NCBI GenBank assembly: GCA_011800805.1
Contig: MPNW01000174.1
Location: 1 to 64,000 of the forward strand
Source of the DNA: Hirudo medicinalis
Taxonomy: Eukaryota > Annelida > Clitellata > Hirudinida > Hirudinidae
Reading direction: 5' to 3'
DNA: 64,000 nt
The first letter of the stretch is position 1. Each line of letters opens with the position of its first letter. The translations under genes were made by a program, and so were the position numbers. Below the pieces are notes generated by a model. It worked only from the letters and a program-made list of their open reading frames with translations, searched no databases and had not been told where the DNA came from. Shown here in pieces: positions 11,480 through 25,000 of this stretch.

Positions 11480-13690
11480 CTATGGTGGCGTAAGTCCGAA
11501 TCACAGGACCTCAAGGCCACCGTATAAATGCGTCTTGAGAGACTTTCTAAAGCTTTAAATGGTTGCTGCGGATGTGACCTGAGGTGGAAGTTGGTTCCAG
11601 ATCCTTGGGCCACAACCGTAAACGACCTGTCCCCAGCCCATTTGAGTCGCCCGACCGGAACGAAGAGGAGCGACAAAGAAGATGATCTAAGTCTAAGTCG
11701 TTTTCGACTAGCCAAGTCACGGAGGCAAGTCACTTTCGATGCAAGATACGGGGGAGCCATCTCTTTGAGCACTTGAAAACTAGAAGTGCCACTTTGAATT
11801 CAATCCTGCGTTCGATCCCTAGCCAATGGAATTCACTGAGGATGGGGGTGATGTGGTCATATTTGTGCTTTCTCATCACAAGCCTGGCATCTGCATTGAC
11901 GACGGATTGCAGGCGACGAGTTAGAGTTTTGGATAGCCCGACCATAACTGAGTTACAGTAGTCAAGCTTGGAAAGGACTAAAGAGGTGACAAGTGTTCTA
12001 GTCGCGAACGACGGAAGGTATGCTGCAACAGCTCGGATCTGTCGCAGCATCATGAAGCACACGCGTGTTATACGGCCGACATGAGCGTGCATGGTCAAAA
12101 CGGAGTCCAGGAAGACGCCGAGGTGTCTAACTGAGGAAGATGACAAAATCCAATCATTTCCCAGTCGCAAATGGGCACTGGTGACTACGACGGCGGGTTG
12201 TGAACCAAATGACTTCCGATTTGTTTGAATTGAGTTGTAGGCGACTCGATTTCATCCATTGGTAGACGTCGTCAACGCACGCCAAGACCAGCGTGGAAAG
12301 CCCTGCGACGTTGCTGACATCACAGTGACCATAAATCTGCTTGTCGTCGGCATAAAAGTGTGATTGCAGCCCATGGCTGGCGATGATTCTTGACAGGTCC
12401 GCAGTATATATTGAGAAGAGGGTTGGACCGAGAACCGATCCTTGAGGAACACCGCACATTGACAAAACCCTCGACGAAGTTGTGTCAATCTTAATCTGGC
12501 ATTCTGGTCCGTTGAGATAGGACCGGAGCCAGTTGAGTGCTGATCCGTCGAAGCCAAAGGAAGACTGCAATCTCGGGCGAAGTATGTCGTGGTCCACGGT
12601 GTTAAATGCTGCCGATAAATCAAGTAGGACGAGAAATGTGAGTTTTCCTTGGTCGGCTGCCTCGAGAACGTCTGAGAAGACTTTGAATACAGCTGTTTCT
12701 GTTGAGTGATATTGACAGTAGGCTGATTGGTAAACGTTTATTAATATCGAGATGTTTTGTGACTCTAACAAGAATCAATATTTCCAGTAGTTTAGAAATA
12801 ACTGATAGGTTGGATACAGGGTGGTAAGAGCTGGTATCGCCGCAGTCGAGATTTGGTTTTTTGAGAACGGGAGTTATGTAAGATAAAACTTGAAAGATTG
12901 AGGGAACATGCCGTCACTGAGTGATTTATTAAACAATTTGAGCGAGATTGGGAGCGGTCTTTTTTAAAAGCCACGTTGGTATTGGATCCAGAGAGCACTG
13001 TTTATTTGGGAGAAATTTTATGAGACAAAGAACCTCGTCCAGACCGACAGGGAAAACGCTGACCAAAGGCATGCCAGAGTAGGGTGTTGGAGGTGGCAGA
13101 GTCCTACACGCAGCCGTCAAAGCTCTAACGTTGTTGAGTTTGGTGGTGAAAAACTGTAACAATTGTTCAGCGTTTGGTGAAGAATTGGTAACGACGCGTT
13201 CTCTAGGCATGACCGCATTGATGGAAGACCACAGTTCTCGACCGGAACCTCGCTCTCTTCCTATCCTGTCTCTCCAGAAATTCACTCGTTTAAGATGGGT
13301 GAGTTTTCTGTACGCGGTGCGCTGCTGTCGCCAACGAGAAATATCATCGTCCTTGGATGTTTTCAAGACGACATGCCTGTCTTTTTTGCCTCGCGGCAAT
13401 CTTCATCGAACCACGGATCTGAAGGACGAAGGCGAATTCTTGCCGATCTCTGAGGTATCAATTTATTAAGAATAAATCTCAGCTCAGTTTCGTACATAGT
13501 CGCAGCCCCATCAACATCGCAAGTCAGAAGTGGGGAGATGCTGAGAGCCTCGAGGAAGTCGTTCAAGTCGAAATTCCTCCAGGGTCGTTGCAAGTGAGTT
13601 TTATAAACGGGAGGGGGTCTCGCCCCAACGACAACGTCCAGTCCAGCAGCAGATGATCGGAGAGACCGGTTCCAAACCCGCGCAGTCATC
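11480..13690 (-). mobile_element. L2-like LINE, 5'-truncated ORF2 (reverse transcriptase), decayed
   Basis: Broken minus-strand frames (13689-13363, 13399-12929, 12771-12154, 12170-11730, 11772-11464) tile a non-LTR reverse transcriptase. Recognisable motifs in order are [55 protein letters not shown] (the catalytic box) and SRLQLNSNKSEV. Then come the thumb and connection region LSKLDYCNSVMVGL and the C-terminal block with RSSS and GDRSF. Frameshifts at about 13380, 12960, 12160 and 11760 show it is inactive. The endonuclease domain is missing. Motifs point to the L2 clade. Confidence 0.88.
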
Positions 13691-14551
13691 CTGAAAAACC
13701 ATTACCCATTTTAGTGCATGGGTGCACTTGCAAGTTATGCAGGAAGGCCTCAGGAAACTTAAAAAATAACTTTAGCACAAGGGCGTTTTCTCTATGTAAT
13801 AAATTAGATAAGGAAACCACCCTGTGAACATTCATACCTGGGACCTTTATGAATCCCAGATGGGCATATTCATTGGCCCCAATGTGGGCTGCCCATGCAG
13901 ACTTTAAATGGGCTCTATGCAGGCTAACCCATGACATTCTAGATATATCAGTGCATTAAAAAATTTTACATAATCCAATTGTTTCACTAAACATCGAATG
14001 AAGATATATTGGAACAATTGTGTATACAAAAAAAAAATCAATTAGTTGATAAACAACTAACTAATAAGATTAGTAGTTCAACACCAACAACTGGTAATGC
14101 TGAACGACATTCTTGCCTCTTTTGCCATTGGTGTATTAAATGATGCTTCAGTTGGTGTTTTTCATTTGTTTTTGGGTTTATTTAGAAACAGATGTGGATA
14201 TGGTTGGATGAACATCATCAACATTCTTCGATTTATGGCAAAGAAGCATGGTGTTCCAAAAATGTTATAACCCTATTACACATACCTCCATCCACTTCTA
14301 CATCAAAAATAATGAAAAAGATATTTATTTGATCTAGTTTATGAAAAAGGTCATGCTATGACATTGTTGCATCCCCAAGCCCGATGATTATGAGCTCAAA
14401 AGAAAAAGATCAAATTTAAACCTGATATCTAGATTTATGATACAAAATTGTAAACAATAACATTGATTGCAAATGTTGCAAAAGAAAGCTTTTGAAAACT
14501 TCAAAATGAAGCATTTGTGAAGAAAAAAGCCAGTCCATGCATGTAGAAGAA
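13691..14551. other. intergenic between L2-like LINE and CEP192-like gene end
   Basis: No coding signal was found. A minus-strand frame at 13937-13686 is open but has no recognisable content. Confidence 0.4.
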
Positions 14552-17500
14552 TTAGATGGATGATTTGAAAACTAAATGCACTGTGAACTTGTCTCCTTTG
14601 GTGGATGCAAATGTCACTTCACTCTCATGAATACATCCCCCCTTGGATACATACTTCACTGGAATCTTCAGCTTGCACATTCCCCTGAAATTTATTATTC
14701 ATCAAATTATAAGTTCAGGTAAGATGCCAAAAAGAGTGTCACCATTGATACAAATATTACAAAAGTTTGTTGCAGAAATTTTAATAGGTTTTAATAGATA
14801 TGATAGTGTTTTAAATTAGAGCCATTTATGTGTAACGTGTATTATTATGAAGTTATTTCTATGGAAATTGATAATAGTGTTTGGCAAGCTATGGCTTGAA
14901 AAATGCTGATGAACACATAGGTCTCCAATAGGTAGCTACAGAAGGCCTGAGAACTCATGAGGTGTTTATAAATTTCTTTACTATTTGACTCTTGTAGTTT
15001 CAATTTTTTTAAATAATTATTTTGAATCTATGACTAGCATATTAAACAACATGTTTTCCCTGAGGTGGTTGTTGCATTATAGGCCATTCTATGACAAAAA
15101 TGATCTCATTTCTGACTCACCTCACAATGAACTCCTTATGTTCCATGACAAATGGCAACTGAGGCAGCTTTATCACTTTCATCTAGAAAGATGCATAATA
15201 ACAATTAACTGGTCCATTAATAACAATTAAATAATTAAGTAAAATACTATTTCACAGACAGAAGCAACCACAAATATAACTTCAAGATTTTGCAGAAATA
15301 ATGACAATACCCCCACAAACATTATTCATGTGTGCTACTAAATCATTTCAAATTACCTCAACATCCCTATTGGTTTTGTTCTTGAATTCAATCTTCTCAA
15401 TAACTTCACTATCAGCAATTGAGGAATCAAAGTTCAGATATTCAGGAGTGACTTGTAATTTCTTATCCTTGGAAGTCAACCTGATAGCAGCATTGTCAAT
15501 GAATTTGTGTGGCCTGTTTAAAAATTGTTTCTAATTAGTTTCAATCATTGTTACTTCTGAGCAACAAGCAGATGAAAGTGCAAAAAACAGTGCTCAAGGC
15601 ATGCCAAAAAGAATTCCATCCCTCTTGTATGCCTATTATTGAACAAACACATTTAGCAAATAACTGATTAGTGACACAACATCATAACTCTAACTTGACT
15701 TCCTTGGAGTTAGAATCATCTGTCAAGGAGGTCAAAGCTTCTGAAATGGTTGGCTCAACAGTTTCATGTTTCAGGACTTGCTCTTTGGCACCAGGGATTC
15801 GTATTTGCACCTAAATTATACAATCATTTAATAATCTAAAAATTAGCAGAACATTAAGCAAACAGCATCATAAGATCAAATAACAGTTTGTTGAATGCAT
15901 TTCATAAAAAAAAAGAGCAAAAGGCAGTAACTTTAAGAGGAAAGTTAATTACCTCTGCTTTGAGTTTGAAGTACGAGGACTTGAAGCGATCATCTGAATG
16001 CATGTTGAATATCCACACTTGATAAAAGCTGGCTGAGAATGGAATTTTCAAGAAAACTTTCAACTGTAAATAAACGTGTTACAAAGAGACTGTTGTTATT
16101 TTTAATGATTATAATATGTAAAGCAAAAATAATAATATAATGAAATGTGGCATACTTCAGTTGATGAACCAGGATGCAACATTCCCTGATAAGAATGGAA
16201 GCTGAAGACATCTTCGGGTGCAGTTCTTTTTAAATTCTTTTGAATGAATTAAGTCATTTCATTCGAAAACAAAAAATCGGATATTTCATTTGTGGGTCAA
16301 TAATGATTGAAACAATTGAATCAACAGCTTCATTGTACTTAAGCTTTGACTATTAATGTATAATTGATAACAGGTAATGACTAATGTATTATTGTAAATT
16401 ATGGTAAAAACATCACCTACTGAACTAATCACTTGCTTGTTACATGGCTTGAGCTGCCAAAAAATATCTTTAATGCACTTAGATACAAGCACAACAGTGG
16501 CACCTGTTTCAATTCAATCACGTTGTAAGCTCCTCGTTGCAATAAAGTAGATGATAATAATACATACTGGATTGATCTGTGAATGAGGGGACTTTAAAGA
16601 ACAATTCCCAAGTATTGGCTTGAGATTGAAAAGTGCAAGAATTTTGGCCAGGAGGACAAGTCAGAATTGCCAGAGGATGGAGAGATTCCGTTTTATCATC
16701 ACTGATTTTAGCTGAGGTGATGGTTTTGATGAGTACCAGGATGTGCTTGAAAATCCAATAGTTATCTATTATATGACCATTAAAGGTCTCATAAAATTAT
16801 TACAAACACAATCTAATTATCATTAAAATAACTACACTAATGCAAAATAATTGTGGCACATTAAAGTCAATATCCAATATCAATATATAATTAAAGTCAA
16901 TGATGACACATTAATAACATAATTTAGCAACTGTATTGCACATTATATTTTTAGATTTTATATCACACATTGCACGGTAGACATTACCCGAACTATATCA
17001 TGACATGAAATCGAGACGACCCCAAGCTCTGGAAAGCAAACATTTTCCCTTATCATGGAATAAACTTGAGGAGATGGTGAGATCTTGAAGCCCTTGGAGC
17101 TCCTTCAAAATGAATATGAACAACAACATCTAAATGCAAGATAACAAATTGATATTTTAATGCTACTGAAGCAACTAAGGACCAAACACATGTTGCTTGA
17201 AATAATAGTAACTGTTTGTAATATTATAAAATATTAAAAGATATTTTGGAAGCCAAAATGGACCAGTCAGACAAATAAATTGTTTCAAAGTTTGTCAGGT
17301 TTGGTAAATGAGTTTACTTCAAAATGGCGAAATATGGAGAGAGTAATTGAGAAATGTTGTAATAAAAAGTGGGCTGTTGTGTTTAATAGAGCTTGTTTAG
17401 AAGAAAATATTATAAAAGCACATGCTTAAAAATCCTTGGATACACATTTATGTTTCACATACTCTTTACCAAAATCCAAAAGGCAAAGCTATTTCACCTC

Positions 17501-20500
17501 ATATATCGCACAAGTATTTTAATTGGACAATTTAAATTTAAATAAATTTTAAATGAAAATAAATAAATTGCACGTAAAACAAATTATTAAAAGGAACCAA
17601 CCTTGCCTGGACAACACATGAAGATGGTGCAACAGAGAGAGTTTCAGGGCTCAAAATTTTAAAACTTGCAAACAAAAACCATGAATTTTAAGATATGATG
17701 AAAATTCAATGTAATTCATTAATGATTTCTACCTCAAGTCAAAGTCCGAATTATTGATAATACAAAAAGTCTTGGTATTGTTCTGCAGACCTGAAACGTT
17801 TGATTCTTTGTTATTCTAATGCAATGTGAAATCCAAAACATCTTCAGAAAAAGGAGAAATGTGCTTACCTGCTACTGATTCATTCACATCTACCAAAAAA
17901 GTGAACTTCCTCAGGGTGACTTGCCATTGGTCAGCAAGCTTTGACAGATCATCAGGCAAATAATTTGACAAACTTCTCAAAGGAGCAAGTGACCTGTCAT
18001 AAGACATCCTCTCAAATGTATTTTCAATGTATTAAATAAACACTGAAGTTTGTACCCCGCCTTGGAGCCGATGCGAGCCACGACCCGAATTACATGTGGC
18101 GTGCCATTCGGTTTAATCCAGAAATTGACTTGACTGAGAAACAAAATTTAAAAAACAGTGAGAGATTTATATTTTAAAGTTTTTAATTATGCCATATAAA
18201 TTTATTTTTTAAGCAATTCAAATTAATTCAAATAAGACACCATTTTCATTTACATTCAAATCAAATTAGTACCTTTCTACTTTGCATTCATTTCCATTAT
18301 TTTCTTTCATTGGCAAGTTGTTATAAGAAACAACAAGATCAACAAACTGTCCAGGATCAAGTTTAACAGTTTTTGGTTGAACAGCAAACGAACTGGATTC
18401 AGATTCAATTTCAAGGTCAAGAGAAATCTGACCTTTGTTGCTCAGCTTTGCTTTATGTTCAAGCATGGATTCATTAAAATTAAGGATCTGAAACAGAAAA
18501 AAAATATCATCAAGCAAAAATATTTGACAGGTTGTGCTGAAATAAAATTTGAATATAAAGTAATAATTGCAAAGAAATATGTGAGGCAATAAATAATATG
18601 GTTTACTTCATTAACTACTGCATCTCCATGGTTCCCTATACATGGCTTAATAACAGTTGACTATCACTCACCATGGACTTAAGTGATATCCCAATCCTAG
18701 GAACAGCAGTCAGAGCATGAATGTCAACAGAGCTTAATAAACTTTGTCTCAAACTTGCAAGAAGAATCTCTATTTTGCAACTGACTCTTTTTACTCCAAC
18801 TGTGAACCACAATTATTTATCCTTTTACATATTTTTGACTAAACATGCTCGATTAAATTCAGCAGACCATTTTTTTAAATTTTCGGTAACTTTACAAACA
18901 TAAGAAATTCATTAACACTTGAAGTTGTCTGATCATTTTCAGCAATTTCTTATTATATATACGATATTTGTCCTTATGCAATGTGCTATGAGTAGGAACA
19001 ACACATACATATATGTTCAGAAAACAACAAAATAATCTTGATGTCCACACATCAAGGTCGCAACCTTTCCGACATTAAGCGAAGCTTTACAGCTTTAAAA
19101 TGTGCTTTCAAAGTTTCATTAAACTCCTCAGAAGTAAAAAAATTAAATACAAAAAACCTTATCTTATAAAAACCCATATTCATCATAATAAAATTCTTAC
19201 TAGTTGAATGCGGACCAGAAAATCCTACATCCATTTCGATCTGACAGCCAGGTGGTAATATCATGTTAAGCAGGCAGTCACTAAATTGATTATGTGTAAC
19301 TTTGGTCTTTAGAACTTTACTTAGATGGAACAGGAACTTATAGCACTCTTTAGCACCATTAACCTGTAAAATTATTGTAAATTACAATTTTAAGTTCCAT
19401 TGATGACATATTTACAAACTTTAAAAAATTAAAGAGCTTACATATGAAGCTATATTGATGTTGATAGGAATGCTGGCTCTGCATTTGTTTTTTACCAACA
19501 TCTTCTTCACATCATAACAATCCCCTGGTATCTCCCCAAAGTCAATTTGCCTGCAGACAGAAGTCGTGCCTGATGTGGTTATCTGCAAGAAATGTGAAAC
19601 TCCAAGTAAACACTTTGCAGATCATGAGTTCAATAACCACATGGTATGAAACTGATATCCACAACATCCTAGGAATTGCAATAAGAACCTCAGCTTTCAA
19701 ACTTTACTATATCAGTTACCTCAACAGCAGGCTGCTCAGCAATAGCTTGAAGAGTGACCACAAGCTTCCTAGCTTCTATGTTCTTTTTTTCTTGGGTTTC
19801 ATATCTCTTGTTGTCCAAAATAGTAACTTTTAGACCCAACCGAGCTACGTAACAGCCTGGTGTTTTGGGCTCAAAGTATATCTAAAAATAACAACCACAA
19901 TGCAATTAACATTTTTTCATGTTATCTGTCAATAAGTAATAACCAACTTTTGTGTTGTTACTGGATAATTTCATAAGAAAAATTTTCTTCTCAAATGAAA
20001 AGACATGTTTGTGGTCATCCAGACTCAATACTTGTTCACCATTTATGGATAAGGAATGGAGAGATAAATTAACTGAGCATAACAAATTTGAATGATTGTC
20101 CACTTTTAGCGTCTCTTCAGAAGATGAACCGACACAGCAAATATCTTTAAAGGCTAACTCTGACATCGTTTGAATAAAGCTTGAGGAAGTCGCTATGTCA
20201 AAGCAATTTAATAAAAATTTAAGTTAAGTTTATTTTTAAAGCAAATTACGTAATGGACGAATCATGTTAACAATGTTGAAACAAGTCATAAGAATGTTGT
20301 ACCATTTGCAAAAAGGTCATCTTCTAGCGTTTTCTTCGAAAAGGAGGTGCAAATTGTGGCAGTTTCGGAATCCCAGTTCATGATTTTTTCAGTCTTCTTC
20401 GGAGAATCAAAGACACAGCTGCTCATGGATGAAAGTCTGATTCTCTCAGCCTGACAGGGTTCAATGTCAGAGACTGGAGAGGACATCCTGCATACTGTTG

Positions 20501-23481
20501 ATTTTATAGGTGTGCTCGAGTGGCACTGGTTCGACGACCCAGAACTCTTTCCAACTGACCTTTTCCCCAATGGTTTGGACATCGAGGGGTAGTCGTTGTT
20601 CGCACCAACAACATGACGATCAGTTGCTGTTCTGAGCCAGTCGGTAACACGATCGGAAGTATTTTTGGTTCCGAGTTTCTCGGCAGTTTGCAGGAGTTCA
20701 TCTATCATGCAATTCTCCTGTTTTGAAAGCCATGGTATCTTGTTTTCTTTCATCAAGGATGGTTTAGTGTTATATTTCTTCACAGCATTCTCTGTTATTT
20801 CATCCAATTCTTGTTCAATAAAATGACTCATCGGGAAATTGGAGGAATCATGATATGCAATGGATCCAACCCTGGAGGACTGCTCACTTTCTCTAGATAG
20901 TTCAGCAATTGCACTCAGTTGCCTCCCAATATATGAACCCTCACTGGAGTCCAACTGAAATCTGGATGAGTGAGTCCAAAATCCTTTCGAGACTTGTCCA
21001 TCTGATCCAAAGGCAACATGCTTGGATTTATCACCACTGGGATATTGTACAGTCTCCAGATTCACCTCATTCCACAAAGTTGTATTCATCTGGATATCAG
21101 TTTCTGAGGGTAATTTCCCTTTTACTGAAACTCTTTCGTTACTTGGTACTTTATCTAAAAATGTGAACAACAGTGCATGGTTATCCAGATTTCTTACAAA
21201 CAAAAGTTAAACCTTCACTCAATGGAATATTGTCAATGGAATTTCTGTCATTTCTTTGAGTTTGAAAATGTCCAAAACTTGGCTGAAATTAATAATCAAC
21301 AAGTGTCAATATAATTTTATCATGAGACCAACAACTTTATCTATCACAAAAATACTACAATAATCATTTCAAAATTTCAAAAGTTTAATCAATTTTGAGG
21401 TTTAGGTGTTTTTAATTTGTTGCTTCTAAAATGCTGTTAGCATGCAATTTACATGAGCTAACTGTCACCTAATGTTAAATAAAGTATCAAGTAAATTCTT
21501 TAACAAAGTCAAAATTGTGTGCATGATCAATATCTTGAATATGACTGCTGCAATCAATATCTGATAGAACTGTTAACATGTGAGAGCATTGCAATATACA
21601 TTGAGTGCCAAATATTAGCATGTAAATAAATAGCAGTGGGTTAGGCAGTGGATGAATCATCATCAACCAGAACAATGTGAAAAGAAAAGTGGGTCAAGTC
21701 AGTATTGGAAGCAGCACCATTCTCCTTCTTACCCTTTCCACTCCCTCTCCTCCTTCGAGGCATCCGAGTGGAAAAGATCTTAGAGCAATGTATGAACCAA
21801 ATGATATCTTCTTCTTCTTCTTAACCTCTTCTTTGTTGTCATTAATGCCACTTCCAGACTGCCAAGACGATGGAGTGACAGAACAAAGAGAAGCAAATTT
21901 CCATCCTTCTGGGAGGCTCGATGTTGACTTATCAAACCTGTCCAAAGGCAACTCCTGCATTACATAAACAAAATTAGTTGGCACTCAGCAGGCAACAAAA
22001 TTGGCGCCTCTGACGCTATGCAAATGGCGCATTACAAATTAACTATTATTATTATTATTATTATTATTATATAATAAATTTTAATAAAAGCTGGATAATG
22101 CATTAATGAAATTACCATATTACTCAATTACCAAAGGTACTCTCATAAAATAATCTGAAGGTAATGAATTTATACTCAAATGTAAACATTCAAATCTATA
22201 TCTGCAAATAATATTTTTATTTAGCCGATCTTTTGAGTGCCTTTTGTATCCGAATGGGATGTGAAGGCACTTTTTAGTCGATCTACCATTTATATAGCGC
22301 CCCTACACGAGGGCACTCCCTGGCGGTGCAGACTGGGTTGCGAACACGACACATTATGACTGTTGCTATTACGACCATGCAGGAACGCAACCCATTCGGC
22401 CAACCTGCACAGCAAATATTGTAAAATGTATTCTCATGAAAGTGATCTTACATCTCAGCTCACAAGCTGTCTATTATTAAAGTACAAATGAAAGAAGATA
22501 AAACACAAGAAAATAAAATATAAATTAGAAATTTATGATGTAACAAGATGATCAAAGATAATTAGGCAAGCATTGTAAGTGAAGCAGGTTTAGTTCTTGA
22601 TTAGAACTAAAGGTAATCAATCAATAAGAACATAAAAAATCATTTATCAAAGAATTTAAATTTGGGATATAATAACTGGTAAATGAAACATATCAAAAGT
22701 ATACCTCATTAAACTGATTGTCCATCATATTTTGCTTCTCATCTGCAGAAAGCATGATCAAAGCTTCCCCTGAAAAAATAAGATAACGAGAGTGGAATTT
22801 TGCTTCACAATATGTACATTGCTTTATTCATTAAAATCCAGTAAATTTCATGGTTTTGGAAGAATTGTGAACATTGTGTTTTTTGTATTCATTTTTGTAC
22901 TTGCAGGTCCAGATGTTCAAATTACATGTTATCTAACAAGCTTTAGTAGTCATCTATTGTGTTATTCGCTCATATATAAAATTATATTATAAAAGTTAAG
23001 CTGTTATGACTCTTGTGTCCAGTTGTATTTGAGCGAATCAGTGGTTGAAATGTCAATCATTTTAGTTATAAAGCAGCTAAAAATTATTTGAACTTGCTGC
23101 CTCATAACCACTTTTCAAATTATCACACATCATACTTATTATTCAAAAAGTGAGCCATTGTAGCAGTGCAACTAGTTGTTAGAATGTATTTAATTTCTGA
23201 CCACAGTACATTGTGTTACCGCTGTCAATATTGAGTGATTCGCAGTATTTTATTGCCTTATGCCGTTTTATGCTGGAAAATAAGAAACGAAATAAAAACT
23301 AAATGCATTACATAAGTAATTCTAAAGAAATTTTTGCGCATTTTTTACAATATGGTTAAGTAGCTTAAAATGAGTAAATACCTAGGGGTAAAAATTCGCC
23401 ACTATTCAGCGAGAGTTCATTAAATTTATGTCCAATTATCTGATCTTGAAATCCAGATGCGTCCCCGTAGGAATTAGACAT
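14552..23481 (-). CDS. CEP192: multi-ASH-domain centrosomal protein, probable SPD-2/CEP192
   Basis: SPD-2/CEP192 recruits pericentriolar material and mitotic kinases to centrioles. I model 24 exons: 23481-23382, 22769-22705, 21954-21733, 21282-21213, 21154-20303, 20192-19948, 19881-19720, 19582-19442, 19363-19201, 18799-18672, 18487-18273, 18133-18056, 17993-17869, 17790-17733, 17664-17602, 17099-16988, 16745-16568, 16503-16421, 16236-16156, 16063-15953, 15810-15695, 15513-15357, 15182-15121 and 14684-14552. The total is 1239 codons plus stop, phases consistent. The N-terminal third is low-complexity and Ser-rich. The rest is a string of immunoglobulin-like ASH/MSP-type units with typical strands (CRQIDFGEIPGD, KPNGTPHVIRVVARIG, EYLNFDSSIADSEV). 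The donors after 19948 (AAA|GTTGGT) and 15695 (AA|GTTAGA) are weak. Length fits fly Spd-2 better than human CEP192. Another ASH-repeat protein cannot be excluded. Confidence 0.65.
17252..17413 (+). repeat. right half of a long-TIR MITE inside a CEP192-like intron
   Basis: This is an intronic block matching the internal part and right arm of the element at 48.7-49.1 kb, from GACAAATAAA-like text to TTAATAGAGCTTGTTTAGA. The left arm is absent. Confidence 0.7.
22003..22070 (+). mobile_element. solo LINE 3' end with (ATT)n tail
   Basis: It matches the 60-bp insert at 2961-3020 almost base for base (GGCGCCTCTGACGCTATGC, then the GCGC stem and ATT repeats). It lies in a CEP192-like intron. No body of the element is attached, so this is an extreme 5' truncation or a small non-autonomous derivative. 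Confidence 0.65.
22203..22430. repeat. unclassified dispersed-repeat-like block in CEP192-like intron
   Basis: This GC-richer island within AT-rich intron carries text common in invertebrate short repeats (TTTATATAGCGCCCCTACAC and a GGGTTGCGAACACG segment resembling a tRNA-type B box). No second copy is in this window. Confidence 0.3.
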
Positions 23482-23859
23482 TTCCTCTTTAAAAACAGAT
23501 GTCCTGATGTATATATTTCGGGAATTCTGTCAGGACGAGCTTTCGAGCAGCGCGCACATTACAGTGTTTACAAAAATTCTAACATCTAATATCTAAGAGA
23601 GTTTCAGGTTTTTATAGGTATTTTTAATAAATATAAAATTTAAATATAATTTTAGCAATTAGGTAATTATAAATAACTCCATTATTATTACAGTTCCGTT
23701 ATTAAAGATATATTTATTGCTCAGCTACCGCGATACGGTAAGCTTTCGAAGACTTATTCCTCGAAAATAAGTCTTTTATTAAAAGCTTGTTTAATTACAA
23801 AGCGATTGCAATTCTCTGATAAGGGTCTGGCAAGCATACCGTCAGATCAAGGCCGTATT

Positions 23860-25000
23860 TAGAAATTGCTTTTGGGGGTTCAAATATTTTACTTTTAATT
23901 GTTCTTTTTTTTATTTTACAAACAAACAATCAAGATTGTAATTTAAAAATAATACGAGTTAGCTTTTAACTAGGTACTTATATTTATAAATTATAAATTC
24001 TGTTACAAAATAATAAATGTAACAGTCTTTACACTATAAAACTATAACGCCGATCACTTTTAGCAAATTTATCTAAAACTTCTTGAGAATCTACTGAGAT
24101 ATCTTTACTTTATGAATACTGAGAAGAGCAAGTCCATTCAGTCTCTAATTCAGTTTCTAATATATGACTTGATTCTTTTTAATGAGGAGAAAAATCTTTT
24201 GGCAGTTGCAGTTGAAACTGGTAATTTTGTCCAAATACGGAGAAGAGTCTTAATATTGGGATAAAATGCAGTGTTGCAAAAAGTACTGCTCTTTCAGTAC
24301 TTATGTAAAAGTAGAAGTAACACCTCAACAATTTACTTTAGCAAAAGTAAAAGTATTTGTTAAAAAAATGTACTCTAGTAAAAGTAAAAAGTATAAGCAT
24401 TTCAAGTATCAGTTACTACAAAAGTAAAAGTACTGAAGCTGCTTTTGTAATAGTCATTCGTTAACCATCTTATGCTATATTATTGTGATCGTACATCATT
24501 CCATCATGTTTCAAACGTAACTGTCTGAACTTACGTATAAACTGTTAAAACCACAAACCAAGTAGCAACCCGTTTACTTACGTTTTGTAATATAACGTAA
24601 ATTAATGTAGTGTAATATAATATAATCAAGGAATTTAAGCTTATTCAATTCGCAAATTATTATGTTGTATAGCTTGGATTTTGAATTTCCATATGGATGT
24701 TGAGATTTTTGAACGTTTCTGGAGCCCAACAATTGTTAAATGCATTATTTTTAAGCTCGATGATTTCACATCAGGGCGCACCCGGAATTTTTTTAGGGGG
24801 GTTAGATTTTTGAACACCTTAAATTAGTTAGATTTTTTTTAGGTTTTTATCTTTTCAGAGATGATTTTTCTAATGCTATGCCGATAATATTTGTTAAATG
24901 TCGAGATATCGATAATTAAAACCACTTAAAAATATATTTATCTATTTTTTTTTATTTAGAAATTTTGGGGGTGATAGAACCTTGGATATGCCACTGTTTC
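23860..25000. repeat. cluster of decayed MITE-like repeats
   Basis: There are several repeat signatures. AAGGCCGTATTTAGAAATTG, followed by a GGGGGTTC run, stands at 23849-23882. At 24272-24435 a CAGTGTTGCAAAAAGTACT start is followed by a ladder of AAGTAAAAGTA motifs typical of hAT-type non-autonomous elements. At 24773-24815 there is a GGGCGCACCCGGAATTTTTT segment with a G-run, with a matching GGGGGTGATAG segment at 24966. No reading frame of note is present. Confidence 0.4.

Noticed and set aside
15682..15694. TGA as the true end of the CEP192-like gene
   Set aside because: Three downstream exons continue in phase and encode another ASH-like unit, so I prefer a splice at 15695; the short form remains possible.
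19052..19200. Read-through coding frame after the CEP192-like exon at 19363-19201
   Set aside because: A good GTAAGA donor at 19200 joins in phase to the exon at 18799, and the read-through text is AT-rich with no ASH features.
23210..23270. Possible extra exon in intron 1 of the CEP192-like gene
   Set aside because: It has plausible splice sites, but joined to exon 1 it reads TAA at once.
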